This document shows, piece after piece, positions 16,113 to 25,184 of a DNA stretch of 64,000 nt; the first letter of the stretch is position 1; each line of letters opens with the position of its first letter. The translations under genes were made by a program, and so were the position numbers. Origin of the DNA: Paraburkholderia sp. PREW-6R (lineage in GTDB: Bacteria; Pseudomonadota; Gammaproteobacteria; Burkholderiales; Burkholderiaceae); contig NZ_CP155075.1 in the NCBI RefSeq assembly GCF_039621805.1, positions 186,001-250,000 on the forward strand, in the 5' to 3' direction. The notes under the pieces are model-generated. The model did no database searches. It had not been told where the DNA came from and saw only the letters and a list, made by a program, of their open reading frames with translations.

Positions 16113-17585
16113 TCAGTCGAGACCGCCCTGGCAGAGGTATTTGATCGACAGGTAATCGTCGAGACCGTACTTCGAGCCTTCGCGGCCATAGCCGGATTCC
16201 TTCACGCCGCCGAATGGCGCCGCTTCCGATGCGAGCGCCCCTTCATTGATCCCGACAATGCCGGCTTCGAGTGCGTGAGAAACGCGTTCAATGCGCCGCA
16301 GATCCTGGCTGTAGAAATAGGACGCGAGGCCGAACGGCGTATCGTTCGACGCATCGACCGCCTGCTGTTCGGTATCGAAGCGAAATAGCGGAACGACGGG
16401 ACCGAAGGTTTCCTCGCTGCACAGCGCCATCGGCGAACTCGCGTCGCTAAGCACGGTGGGCGCGAAGTAGTTGGGCCCAAGCTCGGGCAGGCGCCTGCCG
16501 CCCGTCAACACGGTTGCGCCGCGCGCCACGGCGTCCTCGACATGGCGCGCGATCTTGTCGACGGCACGACCATTGATCATCGGGCCGATCTGCGAAGCGG
16601 GATGGCTGGCGGGACCGACGCGCAGTTCGGACACGCGTGCGCAGAGCATGTCCGCAAAGCGCTCATACACGCCTGACTGCACATACACACGGTTCGGGCA
16701 CACGCAGGTCTGCCCGCCATTGCGGAATTTGGCGGCCAGCAGGCCAGTGACGGCGGCATCGAGATCGGCGTCTTCGAAGACGATGAACGGCGCATTGCCG
16801 CCGAGTTCCAGCGACAACTTCTTGAGCGTAGCCGCCGATTCACGCGCCAGCTGTTTGCCGACCGGCGTCGAGCCCGTAAAGGTGATCTTGCGCACGCGCC
16901 CATCGGCGAGCCAGTCCGCCACGGCTTCGACGGTCGATTCCCGTGAGGCCGTGATCAGGTTCAGCACACCATTGGGTACGCCGGCTTCGTGCGCGAGATG
17001 AACGAGCGTCAGTGCAGTGAGCGGTGTATCTTCGGCCGGCTTGGCGACGACCGTGCAGCCGGCCGCGAGCGCAGGGGCGATCTTGCGCGCGATCATCGCG
17101 AGAGGGAAATTCCACGGCGTAATGGCCGCCACGACCCCGATCGGCTCCTTGATCGCGCTCATCCGTTTGCCGCGCTGCTGCTGCGGGATCAGATCGCCGT
17201 AAATGCGTGTCGCTTCGTCAGCGAACCACGCGACGTACGACGCGCCATAGGCGACTTCGCCGCGGGCTTCGGCGAGCGGCTTGCCCTGTTCGAGCGAGAT
17301 CAGCGCGCCGAGCGCGTCCAGATGCTCGAGGATCAGCGCGTGCCAGCGATGCAGCACGTCAGCACGTTCTTTCGGCAAACATGCGCGCCATGCCGGCAGC
17401 GCGCGGGCGGCGGCATCGGCGGCGGCGCGGGCGTCGGATGGCCCGCTGTCGGGGACGTCCGCGATCAGCTTGCCGGTGGCGGGATCCGTGACGGCGAAGC
17501 GCCGGCCGCTTTGCGCGGGCACCCATTCACCGTCGATGAAATTGTCCGTGCGAATCAACGCGGCGGCCTGCTCTTCCAGTGTCAT
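16113..17585 (-). CDS. gabD: Succinate-semialdehyde dehydrogenase, GabD type
   Basis: This 490-residue aldehyde dehydrogenase starts at ATG 17585 after GAGGAG. It contains ITPWNFPLAMIARKIAPALA, the TFTGSTPVGKQL cofactor loop, ELGGNAPFIVFEDAD, and the GabD-typical double cysteine GGQTCVCPNRVYVQ with catalytic Cys294. It oxidises succinate semialdehyde to succinate, the last step of GABA and putrescine catabolism. It sits 26 bp after the tartrate/malate dehydrogenase. The class III aminotransferase that could make the semialdehyde is 2 kb upstream on the same strand. Confidence 0.95.
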   Translation of the reverse strand: MTLEEQAAALIRTDNFIDGEWVPAQSGRRFAVTDPATGKLIADVPDSGPSDARAAADAAARALPAWRACLPKERADVLHRWHALILEHLDALGALISLEQGKPLAEARGEVAYGASYVAWFADEATRIYGDLIPQQQRGKRMSAIKEPIGVVAAITPWNFPLAMIARKIAPALAAGCTVVAKPAEDTPLTALTLVHLAHEAGVPNGVLNLITASRESTVEAVADWLADGRVRKITFTGSTPVGKQLARESAATLKKLSLELGGNAPFIVFEDADLDAAVTGLLAAKFRNGGQTCVCPNRVYVQSGVYERFADMLCARVSELRVGPASHPASQIGPMINGRAVDKIARHVEDAVARGATVLTGGRRLPELGPNYFAPTVLSDASSPMALCSEETFGPVVPLFRFDTEQQAVDASNDTPFGLASYFYSQDLRRIERVSHALEAGIVGINEGALASEAAPFGGVKESGYGREGSKYGLDDYLSIKYLCQGGLD

Positions 17586-17611
17586 GATCGACTCCTCTGC
17601 TAGTCACAATG

Positions 17612-18718
17612 TCAACCGATGGCTGTCGTGCCGATACGTTCCGTGAGCTGCGCGGCGACCGCTTTGCCGACTTCGCTCGTCGATGCGTTGCCACCGAGAT
17701 CACCCGTGTGCGGCCCTTCCTTGAGCACCTGCACGATGGCCTCGAGCATCGCATCGTGCGCGGCGCGCTCCGCACCTTCGCCGTTGCCGAGGAAGTCGAG
17801 CATCATCGCCGCCGACCAGATCATCGCGACGGGATTGGCGATACCCTTTCCGGCGATATCCGGCGCGGACCCGTGGACCGGTTCGAACAGCGACGGGAAC
17901 GTGCGTTCCGGATTGAGGTTTCCCGACGGCGCGATGCCGATCGTGCCCGTGCAGGCAGGACCGAGATCCGACAGGATGTCGCCAAAAAGATTGGACGCGA
18001 CCACCACGTCGAAGCGGTCGGGACTCAGTACGAAACGCGCACAGAGAATGTCGATATGCTGTTTGTCCCACGTGACATCGGGGTAGCGCGCGGCCATTTC
18101 GGCGGCGCGCGAGTCCCACCACGGCATGCTGATCGAAATGCCATTGCTCTTGGTTGCCACCGTGATCTTCTTCTCGCGGCGCGCGGCCAGATCGAACGCG
18201 AACTTCAGCACGCGGTCGGTGCCGTGACGCGAGAAAATCGCTTGCTGCATGACGATTTCGCGTTCCGTGCCTTCATACATCTTGCCGCCTACCGACGAAT
18301 ATTCGCCTTCGGTATTCTCCCGCACGATCATGAAGTCGATGTCACCAGGGCGGCGCCCCGCGAGCGGCGACGGCACGCCGTCGAAGAGACGAGCAGGGCG
18401 CAGATTGATGTACTGGTCGAATTCGCGGCGAAATTTCAGCAACGAGCCCCACAGCGAAACGTGGTCGGGCACCTTGTCGGGCCAACCCACGGCGCCGAAC
18501 AGAATCGCGTCGCAGCCGTCGAGTTGCGCTTTCCAGTCCTCGGGCATCATCTGGCCATGTTGCGCGTAGTAATCGCAACTGGCCCATTCGATATGTCGAT
18601 AGTCGATCTGGATACCAAAGCGCCGGCACGCCGCATCCAGCACGCGCAAACCTTCGGGCATCACTTCCACGCCGATGCCGTCGCCGGGAATGACGGCAAC
18701 GCGATAACTGCGGGTCAT
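17612..18718 (-). CDS. Tartrate dehydrogenase / D-malate dehydrogenase (decarboxylating)
   Basis: This 368-residue beta-decarboxylating dehydrogenase of the isopropylmalate/isocitrate superfamily starts at ATG 18718, after AAGGAGAG. Motifs: VAVIPGDGIGVEV, LFGAVGWPDKVPDHVSLWG (the tartrate/D-malate dehydrogenase signature), RENTEGEYSSVGG, KSNGISISMPWW with the catalytic Lys, NLFGDILSDLG with metal-binding Asp, and EPVHGSAPDIAGKGIANP. It acts on D-malate, L-tartrate or related 3-substituted malates with NAD and metal. It is the first gene of a three-gene unit with GabD and a cupin; the 267-bp gap upstream, after the Lrp gene, should hold the promoter. Confidence 0.93.
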   Translation of the reverse strand: MTRSYRVAVIPGDGIGVEVMPEGLRVLDAACRRFGIQIDYRHIEWASCDYYAQHGQMMPEDWKAQLDGCDAILFGAVGWPDKVPDHVSLWGSLLKFRREFDQYINLRPARLFDGVPSPLAGRRPGDIDFMIVRENTEGEYSSVGGKMYEGTEREIVMQQAIFSRHGTDRVLKFAFDLAARREKKITVATKSNGISISMPWWDSRAAEMAARYPDVTWDKQHIDILCARFVLSPDRFDVVVASNLFGDILSDLGPACTGTIGIAPSGNLNPERTFPSLFEPVHGSAPDIAGKGIANPVAMIWSAAMMLDFLGNGEGAERAAHDAMLEAIVQVLKEGPHTGDLGGNASTSEVGKAVAAQLTERIGTTAIG

Positions 18719-18985
18719 AGCAAGTCTCTCCTTAGTGAGCGTGCGCGCCGTGCACGCGCCAAGCTTTGAGACTCATTCTATGTGGGCATTCACCGCAGAT
18801 AAATCTGCATTTGGCGCGCCGACGCGGCATGTATTCTGAAAAACGCACGCGAACAGAATGCAGCTCGAACCGCGTGTCGCGAACGCGTTGAAAGAGAGCG
18901 GAGAGGGTCAGGAAGAAAGCGGAGTCGGCATTGACGTGGCGCATGGGCCGCGCCAACGTCCGCATTGAAAATCGGAAAAAACGCT

Positions 18986-19483
18986 TTAATGCTGATTCGG
19001 CGGGAAGAGCGTTTCGAGCGGGTAATGCGTCTTGATGAAAGGCGTCTTGATGATCACATAGCTGAAATACTTTTCAATGCCGATGTCGCGCTCCAGCAGC
19101 CCTTCGACAATACTCTGATAATGACCGACGCTGCGCGTGACGAACTTCAGCAGATAATCGTAGCCACCGCTTGCCAGATGGCACTCGACGATTTCGTCGA
19201 TGTCGCGAATCGCGGCGACGAACTTGATGAAGTCTTCGCGGCGGTGATCCGCAAGGGTGACTTCGGTGAAGACGATCTGCACGTCGCCGAGTTTTTCGAG
19301 CTGGATCTGCGCGCCGTAACCGACGATATAACCGGCCTTCTCCAGCCGTTTGACGCGGATCAGACAGGGACTCGGCGACAGTCCCACAGCGTCGGCCAGT
19401 TCGACGTTCGTAATACGGCCTTTCTTCTGCAGTTGCGAAAGAATACGCAGATCAATGCGGTCGAGTTTGCAGTCGCTGCTCAT
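18986..19483 (-). CDS. Lrp/AsnC-family transcriptional regulator
   Basis: This 165-residue protein has an N-terminal helix-turn-helix (residues about 8-60: LDRIDLRILSQLQKKGRITN, ELADAVGLSPSPCLIRVKRL) and a C-terminal RAM ligand/oligomerisation domain (about 70-150, including VECHLASGGYDYLLKFVTRS). It lies between the aminotransferase (upstream) and the tartrate dehydrogenase unit (downstream), all on the minus strand. It is a good candidate for controlling both in response to the amino compound being degraded. Confidence 0.95.
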   Translation of the reverse strand: MSSDCKLDRIDLRILSQLQKKGRITNVELADAVGLSPSPCLIRVKRLEKAGYIVGYGAQIQLEKLGDVQIVFTEVTLADHRREDFIKFVAAIRDIDEIVECHLASGGYDYLLKFVTRSVGHYQSIVEGLLERDIGIEKYFSYVIIKTPFIKTHYPLETLFPPNQH

Positions 19484-19546
19484 GGCTCTAATTCTGTCTG
19501 ACGATCGAAGATTGTTCCGATCGGGCAGGGCGATGTTATCACGAAG

Positions 19547-20947
19547 TTATGCCGCTTCGCGGCTGGCCCCGCGAAGCGCGGCGCGGACTTCGGCCTCGTT
19601 CAGCACGTCGTCGAGCGTCCGTTTCAGGCGTTCGAACAACAGCGCAAATTCGGCCTCCGTATAACACAGCGCGGGCGCAAAGCCGAGGATGTTGTCGCCG
19701 AAAGCACGGAACACAAGGCGGTTGCGATACGCGGCTGTGGCGATGCGCTCCGACAGTTTGAGCGCCGCATTGAAGCCTTGCTTGCTGTCCTTGTCCGACA
19801 CGAGTTCGAGCGCGCCGAGCAACCCACGGTGCCGCGAATCGCCGACCAGCGGATGCTCCAGCAGCGCGTCGAGACCTGCCGCGAAGTGCGGAGCCATGGC
19901 CTTGCCGTTCGCGAGCAGACCGCCTTCATGATAGAGGCGCATGACTTCGAGACCGATTGCAGCACTCACCGGATGCGCCGAATACGTGTGACCGTGACCC
20001 ACGATCGCGGTGTCGCCGGCGTCGCCGGCAATCACCTGATAAATTTCGTCCGACATGAACACCGCGCCCATCGGCGCGTAGCCTGCGGTCAGCCCCTTCG
20101 CGACGGTCATCAGATCGGGTTTCACCTGTTCGCCTTCGCAGGCGAACAGCGGGCCGGTGCGGCCGAAGCCGGTAATGACTTCGTCGGCGACGAACAGAAT
20201 GTCGAGACGGCGGCACGCATCACGCATGGCTTTGAGCCAGCCGACCGGCGGCACGATCACGCCGCCCGATCCCTGAATCGGTTCGCAGAAGAACGCGGCG
20301 ACGTTCTCCGCGCCGAGCGCCGCCACCTTCGCTTCGAGCGCCGCCACCGACGACGCGATCAGCGCCTGCGAATCAGTCCCGTTCGCTTGACGGTAAGCAT
20401 AAGGCGACGGCAAATGGTGCTGATGCGGCAGCGGCAAATCGAAGTTCCGATGGAACGCGGGCAATGCCGTCAAGCCGGCGCCGACCGACGACGAGCCGTG
20501 ATAGCCGCGTTGCAGCGCGATCATATGCTTCTTGTTGTGGCGACCGCTTGCATTGTAGTAATGCGTGATGAACCGCAGCGCCGAGTCGACCGCATCCGAG
20601 CCGCCGAGCGTGAAATACACATGCTGCAATGAAGCCGGTGCGAGCGACACGAGTTTTTCGGCGAGCCGGATCGCCGGTTCCGAAGCGAAATGGAAATAGC
20701 TGGTCGCATAGGGCAGGCGCATCATCTGCTCGGTCGCCACCTTGACGATGCTTTCCTGGCCATAGCCGGTATTGACGCACCAGAGCCCCGAGAACGCGTC
20801 GAGCAACTCGTTGCCGTCGATGTCGCGCAGATAGGCGCCATGTCCGGATTCGAGTACGGTGACACCGCGCGCTTCATGTGCGCGATAGTTGATGACGGGG
20901 TGGACCAGATGCTTGCGGTCGGCTTCGATGAGCGATTGATGTGACAT
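19547..20947 (-). CDS. Class III PLP-dependent omega-aminotransferase (putrescine/GABA:pyruvate type)
   Basis: This is a 466-residue aminotransferase from the ATG at 20947 (MSHQSLIEADRKHLVHPVIN); a longer frame adds 11 residues without support. Key regions: GLWCVNTGYGQ, FTLGGSDAVDSALRFITHYY, GYHGSSSVGAGLTAL, FCEPIQGSGGVIVPP, VADEVITGFGRTG and the PLP lysine in TVAKGLTAGYAPMGAV. The wording resembles the SpuC/omega-amino-acid:pyruvate group that transaminates putrescine, GABA or beta-alanine. An Lrp regulator and a GabD-type semialdehyde dehydrogenase follow on the same strand, consistent with an amine-to-succinate route. Confidence 0.92.
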   Translation of the reverse strand: MSHQSLIEADRKHLVHPVINYRAHEARGVTVLESGHGAYLRDIDGNELLDAFSGLWCVNTGYGQESIVKVATEQMMRLPYATSYFHFASEPAIRLAEKLVSLAPASLQHVYFTLGGSDAVDSALRFITHYYNASGRHNKKHMIALQRGYHGSSSVGAGLTALPAFHRNFDLPLPHQHHLPSPYAYRQANGTDSQALIASSVAALEAKVAALGAENVAAFFCEPIQGSGGVIVPPVGWLKAMRDACRRLDILFVADEVITGFGRTGPLFACEGEQVKPDLMTVAKGLTAGYAPMGAVFMSDEIYQVIAGDAGDTAIVGHGHTYSAHPVSAAIGLEVMRLYHEGGLLANGKAMAPHFAAGLDALLEHPLVGDSRHRGLLGALELVSDKDSKQGFNAALKLSERIATAAYRNRLVFRAFGDNILGFAPALCYTEAEFALLFERLKRTLDDVLNEAEVRAALRGASREAA

Positions 20948-21152
20948 GTCGGGTATCTCGTCAGGGTGGCTGTTGACCAATCCATACTACCCATTCACCC
21001 GTATCGGTCGCTTCGTCAAAGAAAGCGCGAAAAAGCGCAGGCGTCGCGTTTTGAGGCCCGTGGGCAGCATCTTCTGCTGCATGCGTTTAAAAGCCTTGTC
21101 TGTACGGCGGCGCGTGCACAGCATGTTTTCGCTGTGAGATGCTCGCCAGCAC

Positions 21153-22076
21153 TCAATAACCGCGCCTGCGGTCGATCGTGCCCCGCATCGGCTCGCCTGC
21201 GCGATGGCGGCGCAGATTGTCGAGTACGGCATCGACCGCGGTGTCGGGCTGCGTCGCGCTCGCGACGTGCGGCGTGATGCGCACGCGCGGGTGGTCCCAT
21301 AACGGATGAGTGGCGGGCAGCGGTTCCGGATCGGTCACGTCGAGTATCGCGTTGCGCAACTGGCCGCGTTCGAGCGCGTCGAGCAGATCGGCCGTCACCA
21401 GTTGCGGGCCGCGTCCGACATGAACCAGCGACGCCCCCGTGGGCAGTGCATCGAACACGCGTTTGCCGAGCAGGCTGCGCGTCGCATCGGTGAGCGGCAG
21501 CAGGCAGATCAGCACGTCGGTGTGCGCGAGAAATGCATCGAGCGTTGCTTCGCCAGCGAAGCATCGCACGCCATCGAGCTCACGCGGCGAGCGACTCCAC
21601 CCCGCGCATGCAAAGCCGAAGGATCGCAGCCGCTCCAGCACGGCCGTGCCGAGCATGCCGAGCCCGAGCACGCCAACCCGGCGCGTCGCCGCAGTGCGCA
21701 CCGGCAGCGGCTTCCAGATGCGTTCACGCTGCTGGAGCGCGTAGTCGAACAGATCGCGATGAACCGCGAGCACGGCTTCGGTCACGTATTCAACCATGCC
21801 GTCGACGATGCCGGGCTCGATCATCCGCACGATCGGCAAATGATCGGGTACGCGCGTCATGTCGAACTGGTCGACGCCCGCCCCCACCGAGAACACGATC
21901 TCCAGATTCGGGAGCGTTTGCGCGAGATCGTCGGGTTGCCAGGCGGCGAGATAGCGGATGGCGGCTGGATCGCCGACGTCGGGCCAGATGCGGAACGGCA
22001 GGTCGGGGGCGAGCTGTGCGAAGCGCGCGGCCCATTGCGCGCCGCGAACCGGGTCGGCTTTGTAGAGGAAGGTCAT
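21153..22076 (-). CDS. D-2-hydroxyacid dehydrogenase, GhrA-type glyoxylate/hydroxypyruvate reductase
   Basis: This 307-residue protein has the GhrA pattern: IWPDVGDPAAIRYLAAWQP at the N-terminus, SVGAGVDQFD, the Rossmann motif VGVLGLGMLG near residue 138, LVHVGRGPQLV with the substrate Arg, the DVTDPEPLP acid, and the catalytic His in TPHVAS. It reduces glyoxylate or hydroxypyruvate with NADPH. It lies 13 bp downstream of the GNAT gene and is surely co-transcribed with it. Its presence may reflect glyoxylate or 2-oxoacid formation in the neighbouring degradation pathway. Confidence 0.92.
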   Translation of the reverse strand: MTFLYKADPVRGAQWAARFAQLAPDLPFRIWPDVGDPAAIRYLAAWQPDDLAQTLPNLEIVFSVGAGVDQFDMTRVPDHLPIVRMIEPGIVDGMVEYVTEAVLAVHRDLFDYALQQRERIWKPLPVRTAATRRVGVLGLGMLGTAVLERLRSFGFACAGWSRSPRELDGVRCFAGEATLDAFLAHTDVLICLLPLTDATRSLLGKRVFDALPTGASLVHVGRGPQLVTADLLDALERGQLRNAILDVTDPEPLPATHPLWDHPRVRITPHVASATQPDTAVDAVLDNLRRHRAGEPMRGTIDRRRGY

Positions 22077-22089
22077 GTGCGTGGCGTTC

Positions 22090-22974
22090 CTACATCATCG
22101 CCTGGTTGACGATGCCGAACTGGAGAAGGCGATCGTCCGGCGGCCCTTCGTGGCGCGCCGGGTCGTCGTTGCGGACCATCTTCACCACCGTATCGACACG
22201 CGGGATGCCTAGCCCGATCAGCCAGTCGGTCAGCCCGCTCCCGGCGGGCACGTCGATGCGGACAAACACGCCTTCGTTGAGCGCCAGCCAGTGGCGGATC
22301 AGCGCCTTCGCGCGGCTCGAATCCGGCGAATCGGCCGCGATCACGGGGCCGATTGCATAACCGCGCCCAAAACGCCGGAACAGCGAGAAGCCGAGCAGTT
22401 CGCCGTCACGGTCGAGCGCAATGCCATCCGCACTTTGCAGCAGCGCAGACAGCATCGCATCGCGGTCGAGGCCGCTTGCAGATGCGGCCAGCGCAGTCAG
22501 TCGCGGCGTGTCGTTGATGCCGAGCGGGCGCAACCGTTCGCCGGCCGGCAGCGACACGAGCGGTGGCTGGAACACCGCGCCCTGGTGTTGGTCGAGCGCG
22601 CCGCACGCCCGGAAGCCGAGCTTCTCGTAGAGCGGCATGCCTGCCGGCGTCGCGTGCAGGAAGGTGACGCGGCTGCCGGTTTCTTCGAGCACCAGTTGCA
22701 TCAGCTTTGCGCCGATGCCGTGTCCCTGATGTTCCGGCGACACGATCACGAGGCCGAGTGTCGCGCGGTCCGCGCCGAACTTCCAGCACAGCGCCGTGCC
22801 GATCACGGCGCCGGCCTGTTCCGCGACGAAGCCGCCGCCGGCCTCGGCAGCGAAGCGCCAGTCCTCGGGCCGGTGCGGCCACCCTACGGCCGTCGACAGA
22901 CCGTGGGCGGCGGGGATGTCGTCGGGGGTAAAACGTCGGTAGGTCAGCGACCCGCTTTGCGTTGATTCAGGCAC
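22090..22974 (-). CDS. GNAT-family N-acetyltransferase, two-domain (copy 1)
   Basis: This is a 294-residue protein with a GTG start at 22974 preceded by AAGGAG. The N-terminal GNAT domain shows LGLVIVSPEHQGHGIGAKLM (the acetyl-CoA pyrophosphate loop Q-x-x-G-x-G) and LHATPAGMPLYEKLGF. The C-terminal half (about 150-290) is a second GNAT-like domain with FRRFGRGYAIGPVIAAD and IDVPAGSGLTDWLIGLGI. A clear paralogue lies at 47752-48654. The gene is divergent from the ABC transporter operon and co-directional with GhrA. Such proteins acetylate amines or amino acids; the substrate is unknown but may be a toxic intermediate of this island. Confidence 0.88.
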   Translation of the reverse strand: MPESTQSGSLTYRRFTPDDIPAAHGLSTAVGWPHRPEDWRFAAEAGGGFVAEQAGAVIGTALCWKFGADRATLGLVIVSPEHQGHGIGAKLMQLVLEETGSRVTFLHATPAGMPLYEKLGFRACGALDQHQGAVFQPPLVSLPAGERLRPLGINDTPRLTALAASASGLDRDAMLSALLQSADGIALDRDGELLGFSLFRRFGRGYAIGPVIAADSPDSSRAKALIRHWLALNEGVFVRIDVPAGSGLTDWLIGLGIPRVDTVVKMVRNDDPARHEGPPDDRLLQFGIVNQAMM

Positions 22975-23487
22975 GGCGAACTCCTTTCTTTTGACGTCAC
23001 GCTTGCCCGCGACTGTCGCACGCCGGTTGCCTGCTTGATAGGACGATCCTCCTATGTCCCCGGATGGAGGTCATCCGCGCGCCGACACGATGCAAAACAG
23101 CTGTCCAACCAGTCTGAACGCGTGGATTGTGCTGAATTGGCATTTTTGTCGGCGGCATATATCAGTCGTGTGACTTTACGATGGATGTCAGTACGCAGCC
23201 ACGTCGCGCCGCAAGGGCCGGCACGGGCGATGCCGGCCTGCAGCGCGTGCTGCGCTGCACCGCGACTCGTGCTGCGCGACCCGGCTTAAACCGCCGAATC
23301 GAATGGTTGCAACGTCCCGAATGCAACGACAGTCCCTTTTTGGGGTGTTTAAATCAAGTCGACGCTGCCGGGTGCCAGTCCAGCGAAGTCATGCTGTTGC
23401 AACAGGTCGGTGCTCAAGCGCGTTCAGCGGCTCGCGCGGCGAGTGCGGTGACCAGTATCAACCCTGTCATTGTTAGGAGCAGTTCGC
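22975..23487. promoter_or_regulatory. Divergent control region between GNAT copy 1 and the ABC operon
   Basis: These 513 bases carry no recognisable gene. They hold an 8-bp perfect hairpin at 23216-23238 (GGCCGGCA/TGCCGGCC, 7-nt loop) and a 6-bp inverted repeat at 23306-23327. The 8-mer palindrome GTTGCAAC occurs at 23306-23313 and again inside the 12-bp perfect palindrome CTGTTGCAACAG at 23394-23405. The GTTGCAAC sites are 90 bp apart and are operator candidates. Confidence 0.5.
23394..23405. promoter_or_regulatory. Perfect 12-bp palindrome CTGTTGCAACAG, operator candidate
   Basis: This lies 83 bp upstream of the first binding-protein start codon. Its GTTGCAAC core recurs exactly 90 bp upstream at 23306-23313. 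The binding factor is unknown; the Lrp, AraC-type or an outside regulator could use it. Confidence 0.4.
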
Positions 23488-25074
23488 ATGAAGGACGACG
23501 AAGTCAAAAATGGTTTCAGCCGCCGCGACATGATGCGTGTGCTGGCTGCGGGGAGCCTGCTTGCGACAGGCGCGGGTGGACTGCTGGCGGGCGCGACTTC
23601 GGCGTCGGCCGCGGCCGCCACGGCGTCTGCGCCGAAGAAAGGCGGCAAGATTCGCGTGGCGTACGACGCGGGCTCGACGGCCGACACGCTGGATCCCGCG
23701 AAAGGCTCGACGGGCTCCGACTACATCCGCTTTTTCATGTTCTACAGCGGCCTGACGCAGCTCGATGAAAGCCTCACGCCGCAGATGAACCTGGCCGAGG
23801 CGCTCGACACGCACGATGCGAGGGTGTGGGTCATCAAGCTGCGCAAAGGCGCGACTTTCCACGACGGCAAAGCGGTCGCGCCGGCGGACGTCGTGTATTC
23901 GCTCAATCGCCACAAGATTGCGGCAACCGCATCGAAAGTGAAAACGCTGGCCGATCAGTTCGCCGAGATCAAGGCGACCGGCCCGAATGAAGTGACCTTG
24001 ACGCTGTCGAGCCCGAACGCCGATCTGCCGGTGATCCTCGCGACGCCGCAATTCGTCATCATCAAGGACGGCACGACCGACTTCACGACGGCGGTCGGCA
24101 CCGGCCCGTATAAGGTCAAGACCTTCAAGCCGGGTGTGACGACCGTCGCGGTTCGCAACGACAGCTATTTCAAGCCGGGTCTGCCGCATCTCGACCAGGT
24201 CGAGCTGATTGCGATCAGCGACAACGCCGCACGCGTGAACGCACTGCTGTCCGGCGACGTGCATCTGATCAACTCCGTCGATCCGCGCTCGACACAGCGC
24301 ATTGCGTCGACGGCGGGTTACGCGGTGAAGGAGACCAAGTCCGGTCTCTACACCGATCTGATCATGCGCCGCGATAACCCGCTCGTGGGTAACCCCGATT
24401 TCGCGCTGGGCATGAAGTATCTGTTCGATCGCGAGCAGATCCGTTCGGCCGTCTTCCGGGGCTTCGCCGTGATCGGCAACGATCAGCCGATTCCGCCAAC
24501 CCATCGTTACTTCGACGCGTCGCTGCCGCAGCGCCACTTCGATCTCGACAAGGCCAAATTTTATCTGCAGAAGGCGGGTGCGCTCGGCCCGGCCTTGCCG
24601 CCGATCTACGCGACCGCCGATGCGAACGGCTCGATCGAAATGGCCGAACTGATCCAGCAGACCGGCGCGAAGATTGGCGCGAACATCAGCATCAACCGCG
24701 TGCCCACCGACGGTTACTGGTCGAATCACTGGATGAAGCATCCGCTGGGATTCGGCAGTGTGAATCCCCGTTCGAGCGCCGATGTGCTCTTCACGCAGTT
24801 CTTCAAGTCGGATGCCGCATGGAACGAGTCGGGCTGGAACAATCCGAAGTTCGATCAACTGCTGCTCGCCGCGCGTTCGGAAACCGACGACGCCAAACGC
24901 AAGCAGATGTACGGCGACATGCAGGTGATCGTCGCGGATCAGGGCGGGATCGGCATTCCCGCGTTTATCAGTCTGCTCGATGCATATGACCAGCATCTGC
25001 AGGGGCTCGGCTCGATTCCGAGCGGCGCAATGATGGGCTTCTCGTTTGCCGAGCACGTGTGGTGGAACGCCTGA
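23488..25074 (+). CDS. Peptide/nickel-type ABC transporter substrate-binding protein (copy 1), Tat-exported
   Basis: This is a 528-residue SBP_bac_5 (DppA/OppA-like) protein starting at ATG 23488, with AGGAG 8 nt before it. The N-terminus has a twin-arginine signal (FSRRDMMRVLAAGSLLATGA) ending in an Ala-rich cleavage region near residue 45, so it should be folded before export to the periplasm. Family stretches include TLDPAKGSTGSDYIRFF, LRKGATFHDGKAVAPADVVY, TAVGTGPYKV and MKYLFDREQIRSAVFRG. It heads an operon with two permeases and a tandem ATPase. A strongly similar second binding protein (41200-42777) lies 16 kb away without its own permeases. The ligand is unknown; the gene context points to an oligopeptide, opine or cyclic amide rather than nickel. 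Confidence 0.95.
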   Translation: MKDDEVKNGFSRRDMMRVLAAGSLLATGAGGLLAGATSASAAAATASAPKKGGKIRVAYDAGSTADTLDPAKGSTGSDYIRFFMFYSGLTQLDESLTPQMNLAEALDTHDARVWVIKLRKGATFHDGKAVAPADVVYSLNRHKIAATASKVKTLADQFAEIKATGPNEVTLTLSSPNADLPVILATPQFVIIKDGTTDFTTAVGTGPYKVKTFKPGVTTVAVRNDSYFKPGLPHLDQVELIAISDNAARVNALLSGDVHLINSVDPRSTQRIASTAGYAVKETKSGLYTDLIMRRDNPLVGNPDFALGMKYLFDREQIRSAVFRGFAVIGNDQPIPPTHRYFDASLPQRHFDLDKAKFYLQKAGALGPALPPIYATADANGSIEMAELIQQTGAKIGANISINRVPTDGYWSNHWMKHPLGFGSVNPRSSADVLFTQFFKSDAAWNESGWNNPKFDQLLLAARSETDDAKRKQMYGDMQVIVADQGGIGIPAFISLLDAYDQHLQGLGSIPSGAMMGFSFAEHVWWNA

Positions 25075-25184
25075 CGTAGCACGGCAGCATGCAGCAACCT
25101 GACCCGCGCGCAGTCCGCGCCGGGTCAGCGCGGCGCTCCCCGCGCGCCGGTTCCGGCAGGTGTCATTCTCAGGAGAGGTGGACG

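Noticed and set aside
17609..18769. Plus-strand open frame of 386 codons
   Set aside because: Complementary to the tartrate/D-malate dehydrogenase gene, with Arg-rich nonsense translation.
23137..23152. TTGGCATTTTTGTC, a possible sigma-54 promoter
   Set aside because: The -12 GC element is wrong (no TTGC at the required spacing), and no sigma-54 activator gene is nearby.
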